The translations under genes and the position numbers were made by a program. This document shows positions 1 through 8,344 of a stretch of DNA of 24,180 nucleotides, one piece after another. Source of the stretch: an uncultured Dysgonomonas sp. (lineage in GTDB: Bacteria; Bacteroidota; Bacteroidia; Bacteroidales; Dysgonomonadaceae); assembly GCA_937875275.1 (NCBI GenBank), contig CALNCC010000157.1, forward strand, positions 1 through 24,180, read 5' to 3'. The notes under the pieces are model-generated. The model did not search any database and was not told the origin of the DNA. It saw nothing but the letters and a program-made list of their open reading frames with translations. The stretch's first letter is position 1, and each line of letters opens with the position of its first letter.

Positions 1-602
1 TATTTGGTATCTACTAATATCAGTCCCATCTGCTCAGCCATTTCTGTTCCTCTCTGAAACAAGGCGTATGTATATTTCTCAAGCTGTTCGTACTCATCTT
101 TGCTTACAAGCCCTTGAGCTATAATTTCTTCTTTCGAGATATTCTCGTCGTGTCCTTCATCAGCTTTCGTTGTGGGAGTGATGATGGGGGTCGGAAATTT
201 CTGATTTTCTTTCATCCCGTCAGGCAAAGCTATTCCACACAATGTGCGGGCTCCGGCTTTGTATTCTCTCCACGCGCTTCCTGTCAGATAGCCGCGAATT
301 ACCATTTCTACTTTGTATGTCTCGCATCTCAATCCTACGGTTACCATCGGATCGGGAGTCGCTAATTTCCAGTTGGGAATGATGTCTTGCGTTGCATTCA
401 AAAACTTAGCTGCAATCTGATTCAACACCTGTCCTTTATACGGAATCCCTTCGGGTAAGACCACATCGAAAGCCGAAATACGGTCGGTAGCTATCATGAT
501 GAGAAGATCTTCTCCGATGGAATATACATCTCTCACTTTACCGTGATAAACCTTTGTTTGTCCGGGGAAATTATAGTTCGTAGTATTTAACGTATTACTC
601 AT
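1..602 (-). CDS. purC: Phosphoribosylaminoimidazole-succinocarboxamide synthase (SAICAR synthetase), 3'-truncated by window edge
   Basis: This enzyme joins aspartate to CAIR with ATP to give SAICAR in cytosolic purine biosynthesis. I translated the reverse strand from the ATG at 602-600. The frame stays open for 200 codons and runs off the left edge, so roughly the last third of the usual ~310-residue Bacteroidales protein is missing. Family hallmarks are the nucleotide-binding GKVRDVY (residues 21-27), TDRISAFDVVLPEG (39-52), the PNWK and RGYLTGSAW stretches further on, and FPTPIITPTTKA before the cut. The start gives the normal NFPGQ-containing N-terminus, so no further upstream start is needed. 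It is monocistronic or first in its unit on this side. A Bacteroidota-type promoter lies about 50 bases upstream. Identification is secure; only the C-terminus is unseen. Confidence 0.96.
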   Translation of the reverse strand, partial: MSNTLNTTNYNFPGQTKVYHGKVRDVYSIGEDLLIMIATDRISAFDVVLPEGIPYKGQVLNQIAAKFLNATQDIIPNWKLATPDPMVTVGLRCETYKVEMVIRGYLTGSAWREYKAGARTLCGIALPDGMKENQKFPTPIITPTTKADEGHDENISKEEIIAQGLVSKDEYEQLEKYTYALFQRGTEMAEQMGLILVDTK

Positions 603-657
603 TTCTGCTTTCTTAGTTTTAATCAACCTTGTCTCAAAAAAAGACAAAAGTAGAATT

Positions 658-688
658 CAAAGATACAACAAAGTTGTTTCAATGCAAT
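658..688 (-). promoter_or_regulatory. Probable purC promoter with a small palindrome in the spacer
   Basis: On the minus strand TATCTTTG (665-658) fits the Bacteroidota -7 box TAnnTTTG. ATTG (688-685) stands 19 bases upstream, in the position of the -33 TTTG box. A second TAnnTTTG match, TACTTTTG, lies at 652-645. The spacer contains the inverted repeat ACAAC-AAA-GTTGT (665-677), which could be an operator; that role is speculative. Confidence 0.5.
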
Positions 689-758
689 GCACACTATGGT
701 TAAAAATGTGCACTATTCCTTTAAAATATACAACCATTTGATATATACGCACTTACTA

Positions 759-1841
759 TCATTCCGTTTGAGAGAAGTGCTCTTGAATGGTCTCCCAAAT
801 AGAGTTTTCCGTAAACCAATCTAAGAAATTGTCCCATTTTTCGACATTGTTTTGTCGCCACGTAGAGAACTCATCAAAGTCTCCCTGCATCAATACCCAA
901 TAGTTGTATGCTTCTAAATGTCCGGCATCTGAGACTTTCTTCTGAAAATCAAAAACTAAATTAGGATAGGTATATAGTTGACGTCCTTCATGTTCGTTAT
1001 ACTGCTCAAGGAATTTTGTCCGGATTCTGTTTAAAGATTCTATTGTGATCTCTTTTTCTCCGACAACAGCCAATGACATAAGAGGTTCATAGGTAAGCAT
1101 GCCAAAAGGCAATTTCATGTTTTCCAGATTGTCGAGATCAAGAGAAACGGAGTTATCCTCGCTGAAACTTACTGATATGGAGTCGTTGCCCTCAAATTGA
1201 ATTTGCTGCTTATAGGCATCAAACAAACGCATGCTCATCTCTGCCGTTCTTTTACTGCCTCGTTCCAGATTCATGAATATTTCTCCATATATCATAGTCC
1301 AAACCACTTCGGTGGAAACGCTATATAAATTAGCTATGTGATGGTAGTTGGACGAAAATAGCGGGTCAACCTTTATTCCTTTTTCGTAATGAGGCAAGGC
1401 ATCTGATGGGTTTTCCGCACGAACTTTTAATGTACCTATTTCCATATGCAACCCTCCTGAGGTCGGGAATTTTTCAAGTCCTTTCTCATACGTTTTCAAG
1501 GCGTTCTCGGGCTCTCCGTTCATGCTATATGCATTTCCTAACGATTGCCAAAAACGAGCATTAGCTTTTTCATGATCTTTCAATTTGTCGAAAATACGGA
1601 TCGCTTCACCATACTCTTCTTTTAAATAATGCGCTAATGCTATCTCGTAAGGAATGCTGATGTTTTCGGGATCTAAAATCTGAGCCTGCTTTAGTAGAAC
1701 CAGAGAACTGTCAATCGCACCACTATCCATCAATTCAATAGCTTTGTTCCCAATCTCCATTGCTCTCTCTTTATCTGTTTGAGCATACGACGTTTGCACA
1801 AGGAGGAATAATGTAAGAATAAAAATAAATTTCGTCTTCAT
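759..1841 (-). CDS. Secreted tetratricopeptide-repeat protein with uncharacterised C-terminal region
   Basis: The 360-residue protein begins with a signal peptide (MKTKFIFILTLFLLVQ, probable cleavage after SYA at about residue 20), so it acts in the periplasm or at the envelope. Residues about 22-190 form four to five degenerate TPR units: repeated paired helices with A, Y and P at the expected spacing, for example ENALKTYEKGLEKFP and DALPHYEKGIKVDP. TPRs are protein-docking scaffolds. The C-terminal half (about 195-360) carries no motif I recognise; it is rich in W, F and acidic residues. It lies alone between purC, 156 bases downstream in the same direction, and a divergent plus-strand operon. 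Function is unknown; I would not assign a pathway. Confidence 0.85.
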   Translation of the reverse strand: MKTKFIFILTLFLLVQTSYAQTDKERAMEIGNKAIELMDSGAIDSSLVLLKQAQILDPENISIPYEIALAHYLKEEYGEAIRIFDKLKDHEKANARFWQSLGNAYSMNGEPENALKTYEKGLEKFPTSGGLHMEIGTLKVRAENPSDALPHYEKGIKVDPLFSSNYHHIANLYSVSTEVVWTMIYGEIFMNLERGSKRTAEMSMRLFDAYKQQIQFEGNDSISVSFSEDNSVSLDLDNLENMKLPFGMLTYEPLMSLAVVGEKEITIESLNRIRTKFLEQYNEHEGRQLYTYPNLVFDFQKKVSDAGHLEAYNYWVLMQGDFDEFSTWRQNNVEKWDNFLDWFTENSIWETIQEHFSQTE

Positions 1842-2036
1842 ATTGTATTATTTTTAGGTGTTTATATCCAGCAAGTTACATTGTACGGCTTGAAGTTAAA
1901 AAAAAGTTGTTTCCCTCTTTCCTCATACCTAATATATTTTTTTAAATTTTTTAATATTTATTTCATTTTTAGATAAATGAACCATCCTTTGCACTATATT
2001 TGTATGATATTTTAATCTATTTACAATCATTTATTT
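1842..2036. promoter_or_regulatory. Divergent intergenic region with a -7 box for the plus-strand DUF4369 operon
   Basis: This 195-base AT-rich gap separates divergent genes. On the plus strand TATATTTG at 1995-2002 is a perfect match to the Bacteroidota -7 consensus, placing the transcript start near 2009, about 28 bases before the ATG at 2037. No convincing -33 TTTG stands at the right distance. On the minus side I see only a short palindrome, TACATTGTA (1877-1885), and no clear promoter for the TPR gene. Confidence 0.5.
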
Positions 2037-3176
2037 ATGAAGAATTTTATTTTAGCATTTTCCGCTGTTTTACTGACTTTTACATCATGTGGCAGGTCGG
2101 GATATACGGTAGAAGGATCATTTGATCAAGACAAATATGATGGCAAAACGCTCTATTTATATTGGATGAATCTGGACAGCCTTGATGTTACCGGCCCCAT
2201 CCTTTTAGACTCGACTGTTGTAAGCAAAAAAACATATGCATTCAAAGGGAGTATTTCTAATGAATCGGAAATGGGATTATTGGTTTCGGACAGATTGGAA
2301 AATCTGGCCGGAAACGACAGTGTTGAGTTTATTGTTGTTCCCACGATCCTCGAAAGCGGACAAACGACTACGATACATATCGACAGTTTGGCTGCCGTTA
2401 TATCCGGTGGATCTCCAATGAATGATGAATTCAACAAGATAAATACGCTGATGAATCGCATAATAGCCGAGATGCCAAACCTGTCCGGAGAGCCTAACGA
2501 GACATTGACAGACGAACAAAAAGCTCAAATAGAGAAAATAAACGTGTTGCATGAAGACTTGCAAAAAGAAACATACAGCTTTATCAAATCGAATATAGAA
2601 AATCCTGTGGGAAAATACATGTTCCTTGATGCAGGAGGAAAATTAAATAAAGAGCAGATCGTAGAACTACTTTCGCTCTGCGATCCGGCATACGTGGAAA
2701 AACAACCTGTACTAAAAGGACAGAAAGATTATCTTGACGAGCAACAAGCTTTGCGTGATAAGTTTGTTGGGATGAATATCGAGGATGTAGAGCTTTACGA
2801 CATGAGTGGAAAAGTCGTAAAACTACTCGATAATGTAGAAAAAGGGAAAATTGTTTTAGTGAACTTTTGGGCATCATCGAACGAACAATCTATGATGGAA
2901 GTGGACAACTTGAAAGCCGTGTTTTCGCAATATAAGGACAAAGGGTTCAACATTGTCGGCATCGCTATTGATTCAAGGGCAGATATGGTGCAAATGTATA
3001 TAGATGGATTAGGATTGAGCTGGACACAACTGCATGACGCAGATGGTAAGGCCTCGACATACTATGGCATACAAAACATTCCGTTCTCTTTATTGGTCGG
3101 AAAAGATGGTAAGATCATAAACGTAAACCTCAGAGGAAAAGATCTGAGAGTAGCTTTAGAAGAACTTTTTAATTAA
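2037..3176 (+). CDS. DUF4369/thioredoxin-like lipoprotein lacking the redox cysteines
   Basis: This is a 379-residue lipoprotein with a lipobox ending in Cys18 (LLTFTSC), so it is probably membrane-anchored facing the periplasm. Residues about 22-125 fit the DUF4369 beta domain (YTVEGSF, then a LDSTVV strand). A linker of mostly helical character follows. Residues about 245-379 form a TlpA/AhpC-TSA thioredoxin-like domain with the NFWAS strand, the KGFNIVGIAID strand and the cis-proline loop IQNIPF (Pro349). The active site should read WCxxC after WAS; here it reads S-N-E-Q-S (281-285), so Asn282 and Ser285 replace both cysteines. The frame is intact on both sides, which argues against a frameshift. 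It is transcribed with an intact paralogue 7 bases downstream. I infer a non-redox binding or regulatory role. Confidence 0.88.
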   Translation: MKNFILAFSAVLLTFTSCGRSGYTVEGSFDQDKYDGKTLYLYWMNLDSLDVTGPILLDSTVVSKKTYAFKGSISNESEMGLLVSDRLENLAGNDSVEFIVVPTILESGQTTTIHIDSLAAVISGGSPMNDEFNKINTLMNRIIAEMPNLSGEPNETLTDEQKAQIEKINVLHEDLQKETYSFIKSNIENPVGKYMFLDAGGKLNKEQIVELLSLCDPAYVEKQPVLKGQKDYLDEQQALRDKFVGMNIEDVELYDMSGKVVKLLDNVEKGKIVLVNFWASSNEQSMMEVDNLKAVFSQYKDKGFNIVGIAIDSRADMVQMYIDGLGLSWTQLHDADGKASTYYGIQNIPFSLLVGKDGKIINVNLRGKDLRVALEELFN

Positions 3177-3183
3177 AAAAATC

Positions 3184-4209
3184 ATGTTGAAAAAATTTTA
3201 TCAATTAGTACTTGTTGCTGCCGTTGTAGGAGCAGCGTCGTCGTGCGCAGATAAAAACGCATACACTATCACAGGGACAGTGGCAGACGAGAACCTGAAA
3301 ATGGCTTACCTGAATGTGATTGGAGACGACTGGGGAGGAAAGCCGGTCGTTATAGACAGTGCCATCGTAGAGAACGGAAAATTTGAGTTCAAAGGGATTG
3401 CAGATTCTACGTTGATGAAAGTCATCAATTTTGCCGAGTCGGCAGATGCAAAAAGAATTCTTGCTGTACCTGTAATGGTAGAGCCGGGAGTAATCTCTAT
3501 TTATGCAAGTAGAGACTCTCTCGGTGTGTCCGGAACAGTCAACAATGACAAATTCCAAGAAGTTACAACTAAGAAAGCGACTATGGATCCTAATTCGAAA
3601 GAGTTTGGAGAGTATGTAACATCTGTAATTACATCTGGTGTTCCTAAGGAATTGTCAACAGTCCTTTACCTGACGAACAAGAAGGTGATCAGAGAAGCAG
3701 GTTTGGTGGAACAGGTTATACCAACATTTACCAATTCGTTCCTTGCATCCGAAGAGGGACAAAGAGCCCAGAATATCGTATCTATTGAGGATGGAAAACC
3801 ATATATCGACTTGAAAGCTAAAACTCCGGCCGGAGAAGATATTGCCTTATCCTCATTCGTGGGTGGAAACAACAAATATACATTGGTCGATTTCTGGGCA
3901 TCATGGTGTCCTCCATGCCGTACCGAAATGCCTGAGTTGGCTGCCATCTACAAAGAATATAAAGATAAAGGTTTTGAAATCGTAGGTGTTTCTATCGACG
4001 ACAACAAAGACAATTGGGTGAAAGCGATAGAAGAATTGGGCATAACCTGGCCGCAAATGTCTGATCTTGCCCAACCAAGTCAATTGGGCACGCAGTATGC
4101 AATCGAATTTATACCTTACACAGTACTGATCGACGGTGAAGGTAAAATCGTAAAGAAACACATCGGATCAAAAGAATTGAGAGAAGAACTTGCCACATTG
4201 CTTCCTTAA
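3184..4209 (+). CDS. DUF4369/TlpA-like thiol-disulfide oxidoreductase lipoprotein
   Basis: This 341-residue lipoprotein has its lipobox at GAASSC (Cys21). An N-terminal DUF4369 domain (about 27-120: YTITGTV, VIDSAIVENGKFEFKG) is followed by a short helical linker and a C-terminal TlpA-type thioredoxin domain (about 207-341). The redox motif WCPPC is complete (Trp241, Cys242, Cys245). The cis-proline loop is IEFIPYT (Pro311), and the KGFEIVGVSID strand matches the same stretch of its upstream paralogue. Such proteins are periplasmic thiol reductases, often serving cytochrome maturation or disulfide repair; the actual substrate here is unknown. It follows the cysteine-less paralogue by 7 bases and is almost certainly cotranscribed with it. 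A terminator starts about 35 bases after the stop codon. Confidence 0.93.
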   Translation: MLKKFYQLVLVAAVVGAASSCADKNAYTITGTVADENLKMAYLNVIGDDWGGKPVVIDSAIVENGKFEFKGIADSTLMKVINFAESADAKRILAVPVMVEPGVISIYASRDSLGVSGTVNNDKFQEVTTKKATMDPNSKEFGEYVTSVITSGVPKELSTVLYLTNKKVIREAGLVEQVIPTFTNSFLASEEGQRAQNIVSIEDGKPYIDLKAKTPAGEDIALSSFVGGNNKYTLVDFWASWCPPCRTEMPELAAIYKEYKDKGFEIVGVSIDDNKDNWVKAIEELGITWPQMSDLAQPSQLGTQYAIEFIPYTVLIDGEGKIVKKHIGSKELREELATLLP

Positions 4210-4244
4210 GGGAGATTGATAATATAAGTATATAAGTAAGGAAT

Positions 4245-4276
4245 AGAGGTGTCTCACAATTGAGATGCCTCTTTTT
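4245..4276 (+). terminator. Intrinsic terminator after the DUF4369 operon
   Basis: A 12-bp stem (4245-4256 pairing with 4261-4272, two G-T wobbles in the middle, the rest Watson-Crick) encloses the loop CAAT. The transcript continues into a run of five T residues (4272-4276). It lies 36 bases after the stop of the thioredoxin-like gene and on the correct strand. Confidence 0.9.
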
Positions 4277-4348
4277 CATATTGATTTTCTGTGTAGAATA
4301 ACATGAGTTTGGAATAAACTATATCAGATAGCCTCAACCTTAGAGCAC

Positions 4349-4378
4349 AAAAAACCGATGAAGTTAATTCCATCGGTT
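4349..4378 (-). terminator. Intrinsic terminator closing the bamA-ompH-ompH run
   Basis: Read on the minus strand, AACCGATG (4378-4371) pairs perfectly with CATCGGTT (4360-4353) across a 10-base loop, and the stem runs into a T tract (six T residues, 4354-4349). It sits about 70 bases after the stop of the second ompH. With the plus-strand terminator at 4245-4276 it separates two convergent transcription units. The rest of the 4210-4449 gap shows nothing else. Confidence 0.85.
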
Positions 4379-4449
4379 CTTGTAAAATGTCGATATAAAT
4401 CCTGCTAATATAAATGAGAACAGGATATTACCTTATGTGATAATTATCC

Positions 4450-4962
4450 TTATGGGGCAATAGTCGGCTTAATATTCAACTTGGTTTTCACCAAACTTGT
4501 TGCATCTGTAGCATTGCGATTTACATACAAGAAATTTTGAATATCAATAACGTATGTAAAGTTGTTTTCGTCAGCAACTTCTTTAATCGCGAGTTGTACT
4601 TTTTGGCGTATAGGAGTCATCATTTGATTGTTCTTCTCTTGCAACTCTCTATATTGAGCTTCCTCATATTCATTTCTTTTTGTTTGCAATTTTACAAACT
4701 CCTCATATTTCTTTGCAAACTCTTCTTCAGGCAATGAATCTTTTGCCTGATTAGCTGCGTCTGCAAATTTTTGCAGATTGGCATCAAGTTCTGCTAAAGC
4801 TTTCTTCACCGTCTCTACTTCGGCCTTCATCTTTGTCTCAAGTTCTGCCATATCAGGCATATCCATAACTATATCCTCCACGTTGATATATGCAATCTTA
4901 TCTTGAGCATATGTAGTCATAGGTAGAGCTAACAATAAAAATAGTACTAATTTCTTTACCAT
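4450..4962 (-). CDS. ompH: OmpH/Skp family periplasmic chaperone (second copy)
   Basis: The 170-residue precursor has a signal peptide (MVKKLVLFLLLALPMTTYA, cleavage before QDK). A short beta strand follows (KIAYINVEDIV), then a long charged coiled coil (about 40-120), then a closing strand region (FTYVIDIQNFLYVN). This is the Skp/OmpH layout: a trimeric jellyfish-shaped chaperone that holds unfolded outer-membrane proteins on their way to BamA. Length is normal for the family. It is the last gene of the run, 51 bases after the first ompH copy, and is followed by a terminator. The two copies are clearly paralogous in layout but diverged in sequence, so they may serve different clients; that is inference. 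Confidence 0.92.
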   Translation of the reverse strand: MVKKLVLFLLLALPMTTYAQDKIAYINVEDIVMDMPDMAELETKMKAEVETVKKALAELDANLQKFADAANQAKDSLPEEEFAKKYEEFVKLQTKRNEYEEAQYRELQEKNNQMMTPIRQKVQLAIKEVADENNFTYVIDIQNFLYVNRNATDATSLVKTKLNIKPTIAP

Positions 4963-5013
4963 AATTTTATATTTAATTTATTTTTTCCGTTTTCGATCGA
5001 CAAATATAGATAT

Positions 5014-5529
5014 TTATTTTGAATATCCCATTTTTGCCAAAACTTCGTTGCTTATGTCTATTTTGGGTGAAGCAAATATGACACTCTCTGCCGACGAACG
5101 GTCTAATACCAACTGATACCCCTTAGCCTCTGAGACTGCCTTCACGGCTTCGTAAATCTCATCTTGTATAGGCTGTATCAGGGCTTCCCTTCTTTTAAAC
5201 AGTTCCCCTTCGGGTCCGAAATATTTGTTCTTGAGTTCTTGTAAAGCTTTCTCCTTAGCCACAATTTCGTTCTCTCTTTTCGTCTTCTGATCTCCAGATA
5301 AGAAAACCAAGTCTGCCTGATATGATTTGTACATGCTCTGTACTTCCTGTTGCCCGGCTTCAATTTCGGCCTGCCATTTCTTAGACAGAGCCTCTAATTG
5401 TTCGTTCGCAGTTTCATAACTACTTATATTGCTCAAAATATATTCCATATCAATCAGAGCGAACTTCTGCGCATAACTTCCGGCTGACACTCCAACCAAA
5501 AGAATAAGTATCAAAAATAGCTTTTTCAT
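5014..5529 (-). CDS. ompH: OmpH/Skp family periplasmic chaperone (first copy)
   Basis: The 171-residue precursor has a signal peptide (MKKLFLILILLVGVSAGSYA, cleavage before QKF). The mature protein opens with the Skp strand FALIDMEYIL, continues with a coiled coil rich in K, E and Q (about 38-125), and closes with YQLVLDRSSAESVIFASP. That last stretch is the standard C-terminal strand of the family, where Skp proteins read along the lines of 'vldks...vly'. The role is to keep nascent outer-membrane proteins unfolded in the periplasm for the BAM complex. It stands 90 bases downstream of bamA and 51 bases upstream of a second ompH. The BamA-OmpH-OmpH order is widespread in Bacteroidales. The 90-base gap could hold a weak internal promoter but none is clear. 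Confidence 0.93.
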   Translation of the reverse strand: MKKLFLILILLVGVSAGSYAQKFALIDMEYILSNISSYETANEQLEALSKKWQAEIEAGQQEVQSMYKSYQADLVFLSGDQKTKRENEIVAKEKALQELKNKYFGPEGELFKRREALIQPIQDEIYEAVKAVSEAKGYQLVLDRSSAESVIFASPKIDISNEVLAKMGYSK

Positions 5530-5619
5530 AGATTTTATTTTTTAAATTACATAATCAGTTAGATGTGCAAATTAGTGATTTGTTTAACATCTTGTTGATT
5601 AAAGTTTGTTATTTTCCCT

Positions 5620-8313
5620 TTAAAATTCTTGTCCGATAACAAAGTGCCAATTACTACCACTCGACGAACGAGATGTTCCGATCTTATCAAATCCGTATGC
5701 CCAGTCGATTCCGACCAATCCAACCATCGGCAACATCACTCTGGCTCCGACTCCGGCAGAACGTTTCAGCTGGAACGGATTAAAATCACCTACGTCTTTC
5801 CACGCGTTTCCGGCTTCAACAAATCCTAATATATAGGCCGTTGCAGACTGTTCGAGGAGAAGTGGGTATCTCAATTCTAAGGCCAATCGCGAGTATGCAC
5901 TGGCTTGTGATGCAATAGATCCGTTTTCATAACCACGCAATCCGATTGTTTCGGTCGCATACGTACTCGAATATCCACTCATACCATCACCTCCGACATA
6001 GAATGTCTCGAACGGTGATTTTTTATATTTGTTGAAATATCCTACAAATCCATACTCGACACGGGTCATAAACACCACAGTTCTCTGTCCACCGATGTTG
6101 CCAACCGGAGTAAATGTACGATTTTTGAATTTCCACTTGTGATAATCAACCCATCTGAATTTAGATGCCGACTCATATCCGCCATCCACTGTTCCCATTG
6201 ATTTATAGTCTTTCCCGTCAAACAACGAGAATGGCGGTGTTATTTGCAATCCAAGAGAAAGGTCTGTTCCTCTACGTGGATATACGGCACCATCTAAGGA
6301 GTTACGTTTTACTGTAAAGTTGAAACTCAATATGTTACTTGTTCCATCCTTCACTATAAAATATCTCCAGTCCTTCATATTATACATCTGATACGACATT
6401 TCTGCCTGGAAGTAGAAAAAGTCATCCGGCCAGGTCAAACGTTTCCCATATCCGACTGACGCCCCTATCATCTGAATATATTTATTCGGATCTAATGCAT
6501 TTTGATACAAGCTATTAGAATATGAGTTGTCGTAAGAATTGTTGTAGCCGTTATTATAATAACTGTTATAATATGAATTGTAAGAGTTGTAGTTGTTGCT
6601 GTAATAGTTGCTGTTTACTCCCGTCTGACGAGAATAGTAAGCTCCTACCGACAATGAATTTGGTCTCTTACCTCCAAACCAAGGGTCGAAGAACTGCACC
6701 GAATAAGATTGATAATACCGGGCATTGGTCTGAGCACTCAGACTCAAGGTCTGCCCTTCCCCTTGAGGTATAACTCCTTTATAAGATCCCGGATTGAAGA
6801 GATTTTTGATAGAGAAGTTTGTAAATTTCAGACTTATTTTTCCAATTAGACCGGTCTGCCCCCATCCGGCAGAAAACTCGACCTGGTCGTTCGCTTTCGA
6901 CACCAGCCCCCAATCTAAGTCTACTGTACCACTTTCAGCGTCAGGTTGTGGATCGGGTTTTATGGTCTCAGGATCGAAGTGTCCCATCTGAGCCAGCTCA
7001 CGATAACTACGCATCACATCGTCGCGACTAAATAATGCTCCGGGCTTCGTCCTCAATTCTCTACGTATCACGTCTTCATACAAGCGGTCGTTGCCGGTAA
7101 TTGTTACTTTACGATATGTTGCCTGAGGCCCTTCTATTACGCGCACTTCCAAATCGACAGTATCTTTATTCAGATTTACTTCCACCGGATCGATTCGGGA
7201 GAATAAGTATCCCTGATTCTGATAAAATATATTCAATACTCCATCTTCGTCATACATCAATCGGTCTTCCAACATCTTCTGATTATAGACATCCCCTTTC
7301 TTCATCGACAAGAGATCTTGCAGTTTGTCCGCAGAATATTCTTTATTACCTATCCAGTTTATGTCTCCGAGATAGTATTTCCCGCCTTCGTCTATTTTTA
7401 TGCGAACATTTACCTTCTTCGGTTTTCCGTCGGCAGCTGCACTGTACACTGTGTCTTCAACAATTACTGCATCACGATACCCAAGCTCGCGGTATTTGGT
7501 GAGTACATTTTCTTTATCTGCTTCAAAATCTTCTTCTTTGTAATTTGTTGATCTCAGGAAGTTGCGAAACCATGCACTAAGATTACTCTTTTGGCGGGTT
7601 TTCTTCATTGAGCGCTCCAAAGTTGTCGATTTTACATTTTCATTTCCCTCGAATGCGATTGTATGTACTTTCGTTTTGCTGTTTTTCTGAATATCGACAT
7701 TAAGATGCACCTTATTCGGATCGGAGAGATCGGGTGCTGACAACAGGCTAACTTGAGCATTAGAGTATCCTTTCTCCTTGTAATATGTTTTCATCGAATT
7801 AGCCAATATATTCATCTGGTTAGGAGATATCTGTCTATCTATACCCAACCCCATACGGCTTTCAAGATCTTTTATTTCTTTCTTTTTTATTCCGGCATAG
7901 CTGATCTGCGAAATTTTAGGATGTTCTTTAACCTCTACAGCTAACCATACTTTAGTTCCTTCTTCCTTTGCAGCATAAACATTGATTCTCGAAAAGACAT
8001 TAATCCTGTCTAATTTCTTTATTGCATCTGTTATTTCTTTGCCGGGAATATCTATCTTATCACCAACCGAAAGTCCCATAAAACCAATAATCACAGCATC
8101 TTCATACGTTGCACTACCAACTGCCCGAATTTGGATGTCTGCAATCTCATATTTACGTTTATCTAAATATGAAACTACGGGTAAATTTTTGATACTGTCT
8201 TCGTTTACAACAGTTTTTTGAGGGATATTGGATATTTCCCCGTCTTGAGCAAAGATAGTACTTGCCAAACCGAACAAAGAAAGGGATAAAATGAAGAGTT
8301 TTCGTTTAAACAT
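5620..8313 (-). CDS. bamA: Outer-membrane protein assembly factor BamA (Omp85)
   Basis: This is the 897-residue core of the BAM machine that folds beta-barrel proteins into the outer membrane. It has a signal peptide (about 1-22, ending IFAQ), then about five POTRA domains (roughly 55-465; several contain GNxxxS or GNExY-type turns such as FEGNENVKS and WIGNKEYSA). A 16-strand barrel runs from about 475 to the C-terminal phenylalanine (EF-stop). The conserved loop-6 motif appears as LRGYENG (792-798). It is longer than proteobacterial BamA (about 810), as usual in Bacteroidota. One segment is odd: residues about 566-604 are almost only Tyr, Asn and Ser, sitting between two barrel strands. It lies 31 bases after uppS and before two Skp-like chaperones. 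Confidence 0.97.
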   Translation of the reverse strand: MFKRKLFILSLSLFGLASTIFAQDGEISNIPQKTVVNEDSIKNLPVVSYLDKRKYEIADIQIRAVGSATYEDAVIIGFMGLSVGDKIDIPGKEITDAIKKLDRINVFSRINVYAAKEEGTKVWLAVEVKEHPKISQISYAGIKKKEIKDLESRMGLGIDRQISPNQMNILANSMKTYYKEKGYSNAQVSLLSAPDLSDPNKVHLNVDIQKNSKTKVHTIAFEGNENVKSTTLERSMKKTRQKSNLSAWFRNFLRSTNYKEEDFEADKENVLTKYRELGYRDAVIVEDTVYSAAADGKPKKVNVRIKIDEGGKYYLGDINWIGNKEYSADKLQDLLSMKKGDVYNQKMLEDRLMYDEDGVLNIFYQNQGYLFSRIDPVEVNLNKDTVDLEVRVIEGPQATYRKVTITGNDRLYEDVIRRELRTKPGALFSRDDVMRSYRELAQMGHFDPETIKPDPQPDAESGTVDLDWGLVSKANDQVEFSAGWGQTGLIGKISLKFTNFSIKNLFNPGSYKGVIPQGEGQTLSLSAQTNARYYQSYSVQFFDPWFGGKRPNSLSVGAYYSRQTGVNSNYYSNNYNSYNSYYNSYYNNGYNNSYDNSYSNSLYQNALDPNKYIQMIGASVGYGKRLTWPDDFFYFQAEMSYQMYNMKDWRYFIVKDGTSNILSFNFTVKRNSLDGAVYPRRGTDLSLGLQITPPFSLFDGKDYKSMGTVDGGYESASKFRWVDYHKWKFKNRTFTPVGNIGGQRTVVFMTRVEYGFVGYFNKYKKSPFETFYVGGDGMSGYSSTYATETIGLRGYENGSIASQASAYSRLALELRYPLLLEQSATAYILGFVEAGNAWKDVGDFNPFQLKRSAGVGARVMLPMVGLVGIDWAYGFDKIGTSRSSSGSNWHFVIGQEF
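6496..6618 (-). repeat. Low-complexity Tyr/Asn/Ser-coding tract inside bamA
   Basis: About 40 codons (BamA residues 566-604) are nearly all TAT/TAC, AAT/AAC and TCT/AGT-type codons, giving repeated YNS, YYN and NNSY units such as YNSYNSYYNSYYNNGYNNSY. At the DNA level it is an imperfect short-period repeat with trinucleotide periodicity, so the frame is kept. It lies between the strands SLSVGAYYSRQTG and QMIGASVGYGKR, which places it in a barrel loop. Whether that loop faces outward depends on strand counting that I could not model. Confidence 0.75.
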
Positions 8314-8344
8314 ATTTTGTTGTAATTACTTGCAGTTAAATAGG

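Noticed and set aside
688..712. Possible terminator hairpin TGCACA ... TGTGCA downstream of the TPR gene
   Set aside because: Only a 6-bp stem with a 13-base loop and no T tract on the minus strand; it also touches the purC -33 region.
2850..2910. Frameshift or sequencing error explaining the missing CxxC
   Set aside because: The frame before (NFWAS) and after (VDNLKAVFSQYKDKGF) is the same and aligns without gap to the intact paralogue, so only substitutions are involved.
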